Assembly (NCBI GenBank): GCA_019973155.2
Contig: BPQB01000145.1
Location: 1-41,882 of the forward strand
Length of the DNA: 41,882 nucleotides
Origin: Phanerochaete sordida
Lineage: Eukaryota; Basidiomycota; Agaricomycetes; Polyporales; Phanerochaetaceae
Direction: 5' to 3'
Program-made: the position numbers and the translations under genes
The notes under the pieces: model-generated
Database searches by the model: none
The model's input: the letters and a program-made list of their open reading frames with translations, nothing else
Told to the model about the DNA's origin: nothing
Shown: piece by piece, positions 1-11,875 of the stretch
Layout: each line of letters opens with the position of its first letter
Numbering within the stretch: position 1 is the first letter of the stretch

Positions 1-1713
1 CGGCAGGACCAACGATGGGCGATAGCTGCGGGCGATTGATCCAGCCGACGCCCGTCTTCAACTCGCGCATATACTCGACGTGCAAGTCGTCGCGGTCGCC
101 TGCGAGAAGCGTGAGCACGAGCAGAAAGTGAATGCCAGAGTTTGCGTACCAGAGCTCCCACGTCCAGCTCAGCGCCATCTCCACATCCTCGTCTCCACAC
201 CACTCCGCACCGTCCATCCAATTTTATGCAGCGTGCCGATCCAAGTTCGAGTGGCGGGGATGGGCCAGCGACGCCGGTGCCGTTGAGCAGCGGTCTGGGC
301 GGCGCGGTGGGGACGCTGCCAAGGACGTCATGAAGCGGTCGAAATGTGGGCATGCAGCGGCAAGGGCATGTCGTCGAGGCACGGTCAAGCCCGCGCGAGG
401 TGAATCGCCGCCTCAAAAGCAGGGCGATGCCCAGCGAGAAGTGTGCGGAGGACATCCGCCGAGACATCGGTCTGTTCTCGAGGACTCGGACGGCCGCCGC
501 AGTTCGCACGCCTGATGGATGTACAGAAGATGGGTGGTGGCGGGGCCAGGCGAGCGGGCCGGCGGGCGCGGGATGCGCGGCGCCCTGACTGGCGTCGACG
601 CAGCTGAGGCTGGAGTCCTGGGGCAGATCGCCTGGCGGCGGTCGACATCGGCGATGTTGTGGACGTGCCTTCGCCGTTCCGCCAGGAATGGCATGCTGGC
701 GGGCGGGTGCACATTCAGCTGCTGTTGCCAGGCTGCTACTTGGGCGGTCAGTCGATCGAGCTTCGCGCGACCGACTGGGATCAGGGTTGGCTTGCTGTTG
801 GAGGTAAAAGGCTGGTTCTGGGGCCTCGAGGATGCTATGTGCGCCGTTCCGCAGCAAATCAGCTTGCGAGGACCGGCATACAACACACGTCTACGCAGTC
901 TACGCGGTCAGCAATTCGCGCGCGACTGAACGAAAACGTCTGGCACGCACTATATCCCTTCGCTTGTCCGTTACCGCCGCTACTGAGGGACACCGCGAGG
1001 TGTCGCGAGGCTGCTACGGCGTCGAGCGAGGCCATCGGTGCACGTTCGGAGTCGCCATCGACATTGTACGGGGGCGGGAGAGCGTCCAGGGTGCGGCCTA
1101 CGTTGATCACAGGCTATCATTGGCATGTGTACAGGCGTCGGGGCGCGGACACAAGCCCGCGTCATGGTGAGCTCTGGCTCTCTTCTGCAGCCAGAATAGA
1201 CCTCCCGCGAGAGTCCGATCTGGGGTACCAAGCGCAGAACCTACAAAGACAATTAGCACCACGCAAAGAGAGAGTGAGAGTAACGGTGTATATACCGTCC
1301 TGGCCCCCTACCGACTAGTAGACAAGCTGTGTCCTGGGATTGGGTCTATGGTTGTGCATCTTCAGAAAGCACGGTGGCGGGGTGCTCTCGGGCGAGCATG
1401 TAGGATGGAGGTCCGACACGGTCCAATGAGCGTGATTGCTGCGTTGGAATCGTCGCTGCGCAGGCTTGCGCCTTCTCGGACGGGCTGGCATGCCGGGTAG
1501 AGACCGCAAACGGGGAGAGCTGCGCCAGCTAGATGGGACGTTGCTTTTCGTGGCGCGCTCTGCTTGCAGGAGGGTCGTGTTGGCGAGAGAGTCGAACGAG
1601 GGCGCGAGACATAACGCACCTGGTACGCCTGGGGTAGCCGCGGTCGTACGCTTTGCGGCGCACTAGGACCAAAGCGAGGGAAGATCAGACAGGTCGCACA
1701 GCGAAGGAAGGCT
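1..1713. other. No supported gene
   Basis: Both strands carry several overlapping open frames of 60-220 codons, but none has a recognisable domain, a convincing start, or a partner exon in a consistent frame. The most protein-like stretch is on the minus strand around 700-830, a short alpha-helical-looking piece containing the residues LDRLTAQVAAWQQQL, without further support. I see no RNA gene, repeat or mobile-element end here. Confidence 0.5.
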
Positions 1714-1806
1714 AGACTCACCAGAAGCCCAGGGAGTGATCGGGCAGGGCAATCGAGGGGCCGCAAGTCGACGCCGGTGTCGAACACGACGACGCGTCTC
1801 GACGCC
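1714..1806 (-). repeat. Conserved block, copy 1 (exon-like on minus strand)
   Basis: This stretch matches 38388-38483 over about 90 bases, with scattered substitutions and small gaps. On the minus strand both copies read an exon-like piece around the residues RRVV.FDT.VD, then LD.P, and both end at a GTGAGT splice-donor sequence. The block lies just upstream of a TATA/E-box motif in both places, which suggests a divergent gene that has since decayed. It is not recognisable in the second unit near 17 kb. The FDTG-like residues alone are too little to call a protease. Confidence 0.45.
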
Positions 1807-1879
1807 TTGTGGTCACGGAGGGCGTGACGTGGCGCAACGCCAGGAAGGGCGGGTGACCGTGTGACCAGTGAGCACACTA

Positions 1880-4800
1880 GGGGGACAGAATGTATGACGG
1901 GCTGAGGTATGTCGCGCGGAGGATGGCGGATGTGCTGCGGGACGAGTACAACCCGAAGGCGCGCCCGGGCGTCCTTTATATTGCTCGCGCGGCGCGCGTT
2001 CCACGTGGGCAGAGCGCGCGCGGCGGCGCGTGATTGACGCGTGACGTCGAGCTGCATCGAACGCTCTGCCAAGTCCCCACCCAGTCGACCACGATGCCCG
2101 TCAGTCCCTACGCCGTTGTCAAGACTGTGTACGGTGAGCCTCGCCTCTTTGCCTCCTCTGTCGTTTTGCTCAGACCGGCTTAGAGCCCCGCAAAGCAACG
2201 GCAAAGCGTATACTTCTCCGCTGCGGCTGCTGCATATAAGGTGCGTCTCCTCCCTCTTGGCTCCCTCTACCCCATCCATCCGACCACCCCAGCAATCTGC
2301 GTGCACCGCGAAGATCAAATTACCAGCAAGACGGTGTCACTCCCCTCGTCTGCGAGCCCTACGCGACGTGTCCGTCCTCGGAGAAATACTCTCAGCGAAG
2401 CAGGCGTACCGCCAGACCCCTGCAGCAACACCTCCAGCGCCGCGGACGCGTATACCGCGTGTCTGCCGTGCTATATTAAGGCGCACGACGGACGGTAAGG
2501 TACACGGCGTGTTACCGGCAGCATCTTTGCCCCAGGACGCGCGCTGTGGACGGGCCTGTTACCGCGATTCAGGGAGAGCGGGGTGCGTGGACATTCGCTT
2601 TGCTTAATTTCGCGCTTCTGACTGGCTTCCCAGGTGCTTGGCGCGCAGCTCTCCAGGCGCATGTCCGTCGCGGAACGTCGACCCTGCCCGCGAAGGATGA
2701 ACCCAGGAGCACGTCGTACTGCCAGGGCGCGCCTCCACCCCAGCGTGGGCGGCGTGAGCGATGTCAATTGCGTCTCATCTCCCTTGCGGATGTCAAATGC
2801 GCCGATAGCCCGCGCGTCCCACGTCCTGGCGACGGCCAACCGAAAACATCGCTGTGAATCGTACACAGCCTGCGGTAGAGGATGATGCCGCGCTTCAAGG
2901 CTGAGCGTGGGCATTAGATTTAACCTGGTGCGTGTAGGCTGTCCCCTTGAGCTATATGAGACTCATGAACGCCATATCGTTGCAGTCCTCCGCGCGCCAT
3001 TCACCAGCACCGAGATGCCGCAGACCGCCAGAATTTCCCTCCCTCGCCGAGCGCACCGCGCGCTCGAAGGCTCTGAAAAGTCGTTCCAACATCGGTGGAC
3101 CAAACCCAAGGCTATCAGCGCGGCCTGTCGGCCTCTCGAGGCACCCATCAGGTGGTGAACACCCCTCCACGCCGCCTATATCAGCACCCAATCCGCTGCG
3201 GAACGACGATGCCACAGGCATGCCGCCGTCGACGTCTCCCGCGTATAGACTGCCAGAGTCGCACGACGAGCCTCAACTGCGGCGAGGCGACACAGCGCGA
3301 TAGGCCTTGACCACCGTCAACTACGCGCGCCGCGCCGCGCCTTCTTTCCCGGGAACGACGCTGCCAACGTCGGCGGCAGGCTGAGCGTGCGCCCAGCGTG
3401 GCGCGTGTTTTGGCTCGCAGGACGCCATCGTGCTGCAGAGCGTCCAACCCGCGACGCGCGGAGCTTCTAGAGCGCTAGCGAGATCGTCGACATTGCGACA
3501 GGTGCGGAATCATCCACGGCGCGACGTTCGCCCTTCTCGACTTGACTGACACGCGCGCGGACTATCGCAGACTTCGTATCAGCGGCTCCTCAGTCTCAAA
3601 ATCCTGAGCGTCATGCGCACAACTGTCCGCGACAAGCTCGACTTCTATGGAACCTCGTGGGTTCCTTGCCAAAAGCGGGCGAACCTGCGTGCTGACCGCG
3701 AGCGACCGATCCAGCGCTCGTCTCCTCAGGGCGATGTCTGCCGCCATAGTCTCAGCCAGATCGAATGTGAGGCGATGAACTGCACGGCAAATGCTCACGG
3801 GAGATGCCAAGGTGCGCCTCGCCTTCGTTCCCGCGTCCCGCCATCATCCAACCTTTCTGCAGATGCGATTTACATCAGCGCGAGTCGGGCCAAAGCTGCC
3901 TTCATGGCCAAACTGTGTACGACCATCACTCCGCAGCAGGCCCATACGCGAATTGCTGCAGCCCGTTCGGCCCCAATGTCCGGACACACATCGCCGAGCG
4001 GCGCGTCCTTGGCCGCGAACGATACTCCCGTGGTGCACCAGCCCTTCAAGCTGCTGTACACGCCGCACGCAAGCCAGTGCCGCTCGCGCGTGCGGTCGTG
4101 GCGCTCGAGATGGGCGGCGATAACGCCATGATGCACGGCTCCAAGGCAGCAATCGTCGATGCGTACGCGACGCGCGCAGGGTCGGAGCAGCCGTTCAGCA
4201 CTAGGGCTTTGGACCTCTCCATGGCGATCGCCCGTGGAGATAGTTGGATTCTGGATACACTCGCGGGGGCTGCGGTGTGCCGAGTACGAGCGCATGGCAG
4301 CGGCGTCGAGCCAGACGGTGCCGTGGTACCCGCTGTCGCCGCGTGTATGTGGGTATGTACCACCCTCCCTCGCGCGACAGGACATTGACAACTGTTGCAG
4401 GGCCTGACATCTCTAAAAAGGGCGAGATTCACGGTGCGTGTGCGGTCGCAGCTATAGCGTCCAGGTGCTGACGGCTGACTTTAGGCTTGTTCGCGACGAA
4501 CACCAGCCTCGAAGTCTTGCTCAGCACTGGCAGCAATATGCTCTGTATATGCAGCACTTCATTTGCCATACATTTAGCTGACTCGCATCGCAGACCTCGT
4601 CATGCCGATCTTCAAGGACGCGGCGTCGTACGCCATTATGCTACTGCGATGATCGCCTACAGCGGACACAACCGGTCCACCAGGTGTGCATGCTCCGGTC
4701 TCGCGGAGAAGGAGTCCATTGCCGTGCGTTTCTAGTTCCCACTTCGCAAGTCTCGCTACTGGCAGCCTGCGCGGCATACTTCCCAGTGCGGATCACCGCC

Positions 4801-5337
4801 TTGCACCGCGCTGGCGGTGAACGCGCGCATCGACACAGCGGGCTCCCGCCTCAGGGTACGTCCTGCCAGAGCAGAGCGCAAGCATTTTCGCAGGCGTCGA
4901 GCTACACAGCCGAGGCGCAAATAATGTAGCGACGCTCGCTTGCATATCCGCGGCTCCGTACATAACTAGAGGTGGATATATGATTGCTTGATGGTTTTTG
5001 CTAGAACTGCTGTGTCTGCATGCGGGGCGAATACTGAATGACTATGGGAGGTCCTTACAACGGGGACGATTATATGCTATGTATGGGCGAGTCTGCGTTC
5101 TCCATGTGCCTCGGGCGCGCGCGACGCAGGCGGCGCTCCCCAGGGCGTCCAGACGCCTTCCGTGCACGAGGCAGAGAAGTCGGCCCGGGGGCTGCGCAGA
5201 CGTCGCACGCTGTACTAGGAATCCGAGGACGTGCGGATGAGGCGCGGCTCGTCGGTCTTGCACTCGTCCACTACCACCACCATCGCTCCCACATCGTCCT
5301 CGCACAGACGTCGCCAACCTCACTGCTCCCGTCCGGC
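1880..5337 (+). repeat. Segmental duplication, copy 1 (matches 17.04-20.24 kb)
   Basis: From about 1880 to the F-box start this sequence is similar to about 17037-20241 in the same order and orientation. Long near-identical blocks are seen around 1945-2010, 2160-2230, 2330-2410, 4220-4300, 4600-4690 and 5040-5337. Possible coding blocks in between carry different substitutions, shifts and stop codons in the two copies. The interval therefore probably holds a decayed multi-exon gene. One candidate first exon is 2094-2133, with a GTGAGC donor. I could not identify the protein. Confidence 0.6.
1975..2007 (+). promoter_or_regulatory. TATA-like box plus CACGTG E-box, copy 1
   Basis: A TTTATATT box at 1975-1982 is followed by the palindrome CACGTG at 2002-2007. 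The same arrangement recurs at 17128-17161 and 38487-38513 in otherwise diverged sequence. A candidate ATG with a short exon and a GTGAG donor follows about 90 bases downstream. CACGTG is a core site for bHLH regulators such as the Pho4/Cbf1 type. Its use here is inferred from the three-fold conservation only. Confidence 0.4.
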
Positions 5338-5561
5338 ATGCCGCCAGTGACAGGAGCCGACCTCCCGTCTGAGGTCATCGCAAAGGTCCTCAGCAATTTT
5401 GCGATTCTTGCGTGGGATAACCTCATAGAATATCGGAGCTGGAAACAAGGTCTTGTTGCGTCAAGTCTCGTGTGCAGGTACTGGTCGGAGTGCATCCGGC
5501 CTGCCCTCTTTGAAGACATAACATTAAGAGATGCATCTGACCTATCCTTCATTGAAGGTAT
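5338..5561 (+). pseudogene. F-box-like gene, 5' part, cut by a transposon
   Basis: This is the first 74 codons of an F-box-like protein, starting MPPVTGADLPSEVIAKVLSN and matching the intact paralogue at 20242 through the residues ASDLSFIEG. The F-box lies at about residues 7-50 and is the part that would bind Skp1 in an SCF ubiquitin ligase. The frame stops matching at 5560-5561 (AT), where the Plavaka-type element begins. The remainder of the gene resumes at 12282. The start was chosen because MPPVTGADLP is shared by all three copies and the third copy has no upstream ATG in frame. The reading frame is also open upstream to 5038. Apart from the insertion no damage is visible. Confidence 0.8.
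5560..5561 (+). repeat. Target-site duplication AT (left)
   Basis: The uninterrupted paralogue reads GGTATCGTCTAC at this point. Here GGTAT is followed by the transposon end CATCAG, and AT recurs at 12282-12283 followed by CGTATAC. A 2-base duplication AT is the simplest fit. A 3-base ATC duplication with the end moved by one base is also possible. Confidence 0.6.
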
Positions 5562-5610
5562 CATCAGCACTTTACCATCGGCTCTGGAACTGCTGAAGCG
5601 TCTGAGCATA
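5562..5610 (+). repeat. Left terminal inverted repeat
   Basis: The end starts CATCAGCACT, and about 45 bases align imperfectly with the reverse complement of 12233-12281. The outer six bases are perfect, and the internal GCTCTG and AGCGTCTG words are shared. Confidence 0.65.
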
Positions 5611-5753
5611 CTGGGCTCTGGCCCCAGACTCTCCAGGACTCACAGAAAGTCGCAGCCCGGGAAGAACGTTACAGATCGACATACTGGCTTCCAGAACACA
5701 CGAACTCTCGCACATCAGCTGCCCGACTCGAGGCATCATCCTTATCATGTATG

Positions 5754-8700
5754 CTAAGACTCATGTACATAGAGCAGTTCGTGCGCATGATGATCAGCGT
5801 ACTGGTTAACATAATATGCACGAAAACTATCCAGGGAGCGCGAAAAAGGGAAATGGGGAGGAAGATATTCTGGACCAAAAACAGGAATCAAATGTGCGCT
5901 GCGGACGACGGAATCGAGGTGGATTATGGATATTTCACGCCGACCATCTCTGAGAAGATCCGGCTCTACCACCCAAAGGCCAGTCGCCTCGTCCCGGCTG
6001 TCGCCAACCAGCGAGAACCACTCTACCAGAGCGCAGGGGAATTTCTTCGCGCTGTGAGCGAACGAAAAGAGAAGCTTGATACGCACGACATGAAGCCCGG
6101 GCATTCCCGAGAGGGAAGGGTTTTTGACCGCAAATGCGCAGTCGCGGCGTTCTTCGCCTCGCCATGAAGGCACAGATCGGATGTATTCGGCTCTCATGCC
6201 GCCGATGCCACTCGGGTCGCTCGGACTATAGAATGTTGCACGGGCCGAATGGTAGGAGTAGACGTCTGTGTCGGGATCGACATCCGGAAGGGAGTCTTCC
6301 TCGTGAGCTTCATGCTCACTTGTCTCGAGCTGTGATACGACATCCTGATCGGCGAGAAACTGGCGGACCAATCCGATGAAGCCGGGGCATCCGACATGGT
6401 CACCGAGAGCTTTGAGTGACCTTGGATACGGTGCCCGTTCTAACAATCGGTCAGTATGGCGCGTACGAGCTATGGCGCGGCACTCACGAGGGGTCTGTGC
6501 CATATCTACTGTTCCTATAACCCGTGGACCTTCGATTACCTCCACATCGTCGGCGGTAGTTGGAGAGGTAGACGAACTTGAGGTCGTGTTAGACAGGGCC
6601 GCATCAGGGACGGAGATGCGATCAGTTGCTCCAGGTCGGTGGGAGTGAATGGCGACGGCAGCTTGGGAAGTGGTAGGCGGCTCGAGGCTTTCCGACAGAA
6701 CCTGTAAGCGGGCCGCCAGGGCGTCTGAAAGAACATCTCCGTGCATCATCCCGCGCTCCTTAAAGTCCGCACGGGCTGCCGCCAGTTTGTCAAGTCGCTG
6801 GTTCGTCACGAGCATTTGGCGAAGGGCATTATAGCGGTTGGACCGCCGCCATGGCTCTTTGACAGCCTTGATGTGCTTCGACTCAGTGATGCTGGAGCAG
6901 AGGCCATTCGGAGCGCCATATTCCTCGATCAGATGATGGTAGTGCTTGAGAGAGTGCTGGCGGGGCAATGAGAAGCTGGTGCGAACTCCGGAGGTTACAA
7001 AGATTTGCCGATGACGATGAAATCGCTCCAGGGCTTCGTCGATCTGTCGCAGGGTTTCTTGAGTAATGACAGATCGCCGTACAAGGTAACAGAAGTCTAG
7101 GAGTGCTGCCACCGTCTTGACGACCTCGTCAGGGACCAGCCCAGCGATCGCTGGAAGATACACCTTCATGAGGGCCTTCGAGTCGTCGCCGGTCCACTGC
7201 TTGAATCGTCGGCCGTCATGGAAGTGACGCAGACCAGGGAATGGCGGAGTAGCAGCGATTCTAGGGATACAATTTGGCGACGTCAGTCCCAGGACATCGA
7301 AAGCGAACGGCTCAGCACGTACCTTCGGTCTATCTCATCTAAGACGGCGTTCATTGCTGCCTCAGATCCTCGATGAGCTATCTTGATATACTCGCCGACC
7401 CATGCCACGAGGTGGTCCTTGAATGTCCCTTTGATGACCTGGTGGAGGAGATCAGGCGATAGCATCTCGTGGATATCAGCACGGGGGAAATCGTTGGTAA
7501 AAGGCTGATGAGATCGGCGGTCAGTGGCAGAGAATCACCGATACTTAACAGGGCCAGCACTCACAACTGTGTCGCCATGAATCCCGAATTCTTCATAAAG
7601 CGCTGCTGAACTGAGCGTTCGAACAAGTAAATCGTCAAGTCCCCGAGTTCGGCAGGGTGAATCGCCACTATCAAGGTCCTTTTTGCTCGCAAGACATCTG
7701 CGTGAGGCTATATGAGCGTGATACACATTTATAGAACGAGAGGCAGGACGAACTTAGGGCACCATCCTTGTACAATACCCGTCAAGAGCACTTGCTCAGG
7801 ATAATCCGCAATGTATGGCCCAAGGCAATACAAAGCCCGGCGGAAGTGTCCGTCCGGACAGCGCAGAATTTGAGGTTCGGTCGCGCCAGTGCGAAGGCTT
7901 TGTAGGATGAATGATAGCGAACGATGAAATAGCTGGCGCCGAAAAGACGCGAACGCGGCGTTATTATCGTACTTTCGTTCACCTGGTAGCATGAAGTATC
8001 AGTTAGCAGGATGTGCGGTGGTAGACAGAGGTCGGGAGACGTCAAGCATACCTTTCGGGATTGCAAGGAAACCGATGAGGACGACGGCACCCTGATGTGA
8101 CCGTCGAAGGGCATTGGAGATGTTACCAACCGACAGGTACAACGGGTAGAAGTCGTTCTGCCCCGTCGCAACTGAGACGGTGGTCTTGTCACTTCCTAAG
8201 ATGATAGGGACGACCATAGCACCTTTGTTGGTCGCATCCTTGGCCAGTTCGTCGGCTTGTCTCCACGCCCAGTTTGCTGACATGAAGTCCGAGTAAACGC
8301 GCTCCTCGTGCTCGTCGAAGTCGCGGTGTGGAGCGGGGTCGAAACCGGAGGCAAAGGAAGGGTTATCGAGAAGCTGGCGGACGACTTCATGTGGGTCCCG
8401 GAAATGTACTTCGTACTTGGCGGTCATCCAGCTCGGAGGGGTTCCGGGAGGTAGCTCTCCTATAAAGCGAGTTGAGAACGACTGCCACGCGATGTCACCA
8501 GCGCGAATTGCGTCAATAGTCGCATGGAGATCTGCCGCTGATGCGAATGGTGGAGTATCGCCGTGCGGGACCAGTAGAGCTCCAATAATCTCGAGCAATG
8601 TGTTCACGCCATTGGCAGAGAGCTGTTCTTGCTTATAGGCCCATTCTGCGAGCTCGAACTCGGCGCGATGACGAAACGGAAGCCAGCCGGACTCTGATGT

Positions 8701-9118
8701 CCGTGGAGAAGGTACGGAGCCTGGAGCAAGAGAAACACCGTCTTCATTGCATGGGACACCTGCAAATGAAAGAGATGGAGCTCCGGATTGCAGCTCAAAA
8801 GTTTCTATGCCTACCATTCAGCTCCTGGTGGGAAACTTTGTAGCTTATGCTGGGTCCTTCATCCTCGGCGTTCGCATTTGGAGCATCGTTTCCTGCCGCA
8901 GTACTGTCTGAGAAAGAGCCGAAGTGGGCGCCATGGTCGTCGGTGAGATTGGGGGCCAGGTCGGCATCGACAGGAGCGTGGTTCGGTGGAGGAACGATGT
9001 ATTCATGTGCACGGTGAGCAATCCGAACATGTCGCTTCAAGGCACCTTGACATGTCGTTCGAAACGGACAATGATCACAGAAAAAGCGATATGGATTGAA
9101 GGTTGGCCGTCGAGGCAT
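5754..9118 (-). CDS. Plavaka/KDZ-type transposase, seven exons
   Basis: This gene encodes the DDE transposase of the surrounding element. My exon model on minus is 9118-8815, 8759-8052, 7982-7754, 7697-7565, 7504-7323, 7260-6488 and 6439-5754, with introns of 48-69 bases. It totals 3015 bases, 1004 residues, with every junction in frame. The 48-base last intron is itself open and could be retained. An N-terminal C2H2 finger has Cys14, Cys17, His30 and His35. Family motifs follow in order: SGWLPFRHRAEFELAEWAY, PIILGSDKTTVS, LYLSVGNISNALRR, GIVQGWCPKCLASKKD, FPRADIHEMLSPDLLHQ, TESKHIKAVKEPWRRS, then VEWF and YADHHAHE near the end. The Asp of SDKT, the Asp/His of the RADIH block and the Glu of TESK are likely active-site residues by family analogy. 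It is divergent from the gene at 9384. The length and motif set look complete, so the enzyme may be active. Confidence 0.85.
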
Positions 9119-9383
9119 ACGTGAGGGTCAAGAAAGGGTGGATAGGAAGAGAAAAATGCGCTGCAAAGCTGGTAGACCGCCCTTAAGCCTTAGCAAGACT
9201 GAGAAGTGTGAAGACAAGTGCCACGGACCTTAGTATTAGCGCCGGCATCCGCGCACGGCTCGTGAAGAAGTCACGTCCCTGTGAAAGGTTCGGCTCTGCA
9301 GCAACCCCAGCTGGTTACCAACTTCAACCTTCTCCTCGTCGACACTTTCCTCCGCCCTCCACTACCACACGGTCTCGCAGCCT
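9119..9383. promoter_or_regulatory. Shared divergent promoter region of the transposon
   Basis: This 265-base gap separates the start codons of the transposase (minus) and the companion gene (plus). The side next to the companion ATG is rich in CT runs around 9325-9365, a pattern common just upstream of fungal start sites. No clear TATA box was seen. Sharing a promoter would let both transposon genes be expressed together; that is inference from the layout. Confidence 0.45.
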
Positions 9384-11875
9384 ATGCCTCCAGCCAAACC
9401 CACATCCCAGAAGTCTTCGACACCGCCGGCTGACGAGACTAGCAACTTACCGGGGCGCATGAAGACCCGAGCGAGCAACGCAGGCAAGCATCCCGGTCGA
9501 GTTGACCTTGAGAACTCGGACAACGAAGTTCCACTCGCCAAACAGGGTGCTCGACGCCGCGGCACGTCCAAAAGCAAGGCCACCTCGGCTCCTGGTGACG
9601 TGGACTCGCTCATGGCCGGGCTGACGAAGGAGCAAGTGTTAACCCTCTATTCTGCCTTGGAGGCCAAGATGAAACAAGACGGCGTACCTCAACATCCGGT
9701 CTCGACACTCTCCGAGCATCGTCACAAGTCATCTGGAAGCCAGGATCCTTCGCAGATTGGTAAGTAAATTCTTTGACACGTATACAGACGCAAGTGAAGT
9801 CTTACATCCCATAGAACCATCGAGCGCAGCTACTCAGGCCGAGGATGCCGCTCGTGAGAAGACTGAGGAACTGCAGGACGTCGACGAAGATATGGAAGAT
9901 GAAGCCCATGAAGGACCTGCCCCGCTGCGTCGTGTAAGTCATTGTTGCATATGATTATCAAAACATCGCTCACATGCCATGCAGGCTCACGGTCAAGTGG
10001 GTGTCACTGATGAGAGCGGTAACTTAAGGTTCTTTACACCGCGGGAGTTTGGCAACTTCGAGCCTTTTGGTGACGAGATACCTTCCGATGACGACGCTCA
10101 AGCGGTTGGCCACATACCCTCTCGTCAACATGCGCAGACCAACATGACGAAGCGGGATGGGAAGCGCAGGGCTTCAGAGGACCACGCCGACGACGATATG
10201 GCAGCTGAAGATAACTCCGACGTGATGGTGGATGGCTTCACCAGTGATATAACCACGTACGCGCTGCTTTCGTTGATACACGCTGATGTAGCGCTGAATG
10301 CGGGCATAAGCCCTGTCAGACCTGTCGCAAAGAGGGCTAGAACGAATGTACCCAGCCGGCTCGCTCTCGATTGGCAGAAGCAAGTCGCGAGCCCTTCCAT
10401 GAGCCCCTCGCTGCACTCCAAGCAGATGCATGAGAGCGCGTTGCCCCGCCTCTCCCAAGCGGCTGCGACTCCGAAGCGTTACACCGCCCCTGTCGTAAAC
10501 AGGCCGACGACGTCAACGAGGTCTGTCTCCCTCCTGTCCGCCAGAGGAAGTGGAGGCGGGACTAGGATCGATGCTGGTAGTCAACAGGATGAACCAATGG
10601 CCTTCAAAGGCAAATCATCCACGTCGCAAACAGCGAACGCTCGACCGAGGCGTACGGAAGAAGTATGGCTTTGCTCGCACCATTTCTCACTGCAAACATA
10701 TACTGATCGCCGATCTGCAGACGCAGGTTGGTATCGAGCTCAAGACTGAGCCAGAACCTAAGCACTCAGGCGAAGACACATCAGTCGGCGGCACCAAGGG
10801 CAGAAAGCGTGCCACACGCACCTCCCAAGTCCCGATTCCTACGGACCAGGACGACACGGAAGCAATCTGGACCTCCGTGATTGTCCCCCGCTTCCTCGCC
10901 TACGTTGGATCTCTCAAGAACCCCTGGGATGCGAACTCATTGAAGGAAGAAGACGCTGTGCTGCAGACACTCTGGCACGACGCGTATGGAGAGGTGCTCG
11001 ACGACAAAGACAAGCTGCGCAAGGCTCGTGAGGTCGTGAGTAGCGCTTTCCTGTTTAGGCATGCATCTCCATCCAGCGACTTACGGTTGCCCCACGACGC
11101 GCATGTCGTATGACAGGTCGCTCAACGCGCGTTCGACTGGCGCAGCAAGATCGGAAAAGCTGCCATCAAGGCTGTCGGCAACTATCTCGACTCCAGCGAT
11201 CATCGCACCGAAGAACAGCGCAAAGCGTACTACACTAAGTACTGTTCGGACAAGAACCCGCGGTGTCTTTACTTCGATGAAGAGGTGCGCCAAGCTTTAC
11301 TTTCCGGCACCGACGCCCCTCATTACAAGAATGTTATCGTAGGCTCGCAGGGGCGCGTACCGCGCAGATGTTGTGCTGCAGGCGTTCGCTGCCCATCTTT
11401 CGCTCGTCTCAGGCCGTGAGTTTGAGTTTGGACCACCTGCGGGAGCTCTCGCACTCTGCGCAGCGGCGGTGCGTACGCTTTGAGGTTCTCGGCAAATATG
11501 TACTGATTGGACTACCAGGTCGAGCGGGCCTTCTTGATGTGGAAGTCAGGCCGCAAGCTCTCGGAGGACGATCGCGCAGCCTTGATAAAGAAGTCGCAGG
11601 CCAACAGGTCTCAGGCTGGTCGCAACATTACCGCCGCTCTTCAAGTCGAGGCCAAGAAGGTCAAGACTTTCTCTGAATCGATGTGGGGCTCTGTCACTGC
11701 GCAACACTTGCCCTACACGACCACGCTCTCGGACAGCAAGTGGGCTCAAGTCATCGACGGAGCGACATCTTCGCCTCGAGGAGTCCTATCCGGTACGGGG
11801 TCGGAAGAACTCAACGAGATAGAGCGCGAGATGGTGTTGTCTGATGACGAGGAGCTGTATGATGACATCAATTGA
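9384..11875 (+). CDS. Transposon companion protein, function unknown
   Basis: This is a multi-exon gene inside the Plavaka-type element. The exons I support are 9384-9759, 9815-9933, 9985-10662, 10721-11035, 11117 to about 11337, about 11343-11468 and 11519-11875. All junctions have GT...AG introns and consistent phase except near 11337-11343, where a one-base frame change is needed. The N-terminal half is low-complexity and acidic/basic, with pieces such as VDEDMEDEAHEG and KRAR that suit a nuclear protein. The C-terminal part is an ordered-looking helical domain, with TEAIWTSVIVPRFLAYVGSL, RKAYYTKYCSDKNPRCLYFD, GREFEFGPPAGALALCAAA and VERAFLMWKSGRKLS. It resembles in layout the basidiomycete proteins often found near such transposases (DUF6532-like), but I cannot confirm that. 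A role in transposition or target choice is a guess. The frame break could mean a missed micro-intron, a sequence error or a dead gene. Confidence 0.65.

Noticed and set aside
659..1318. 219-codon plus-strand frame as a gene
   Set aside because: No domain, no conserved counterpart in the other units, and several overlapping frames of similar length.
1741..1810. VVVFDTGVD on the minus strand as a protease active site
   Set aside because: DTG-like residues suggest subtilisin or aspartic protease, but no second catalytic motif (His or Ser, or a second DTG) was found nearby on that strand, and copy 3 reads DTDVD instead.
8795..9118. Separate small C2H2 zinc-finger gene
   Set aside because: A 55-base intron (8760-8814) with correct phase joins it to the transposase, and N-terminal fingers are usual in this family.
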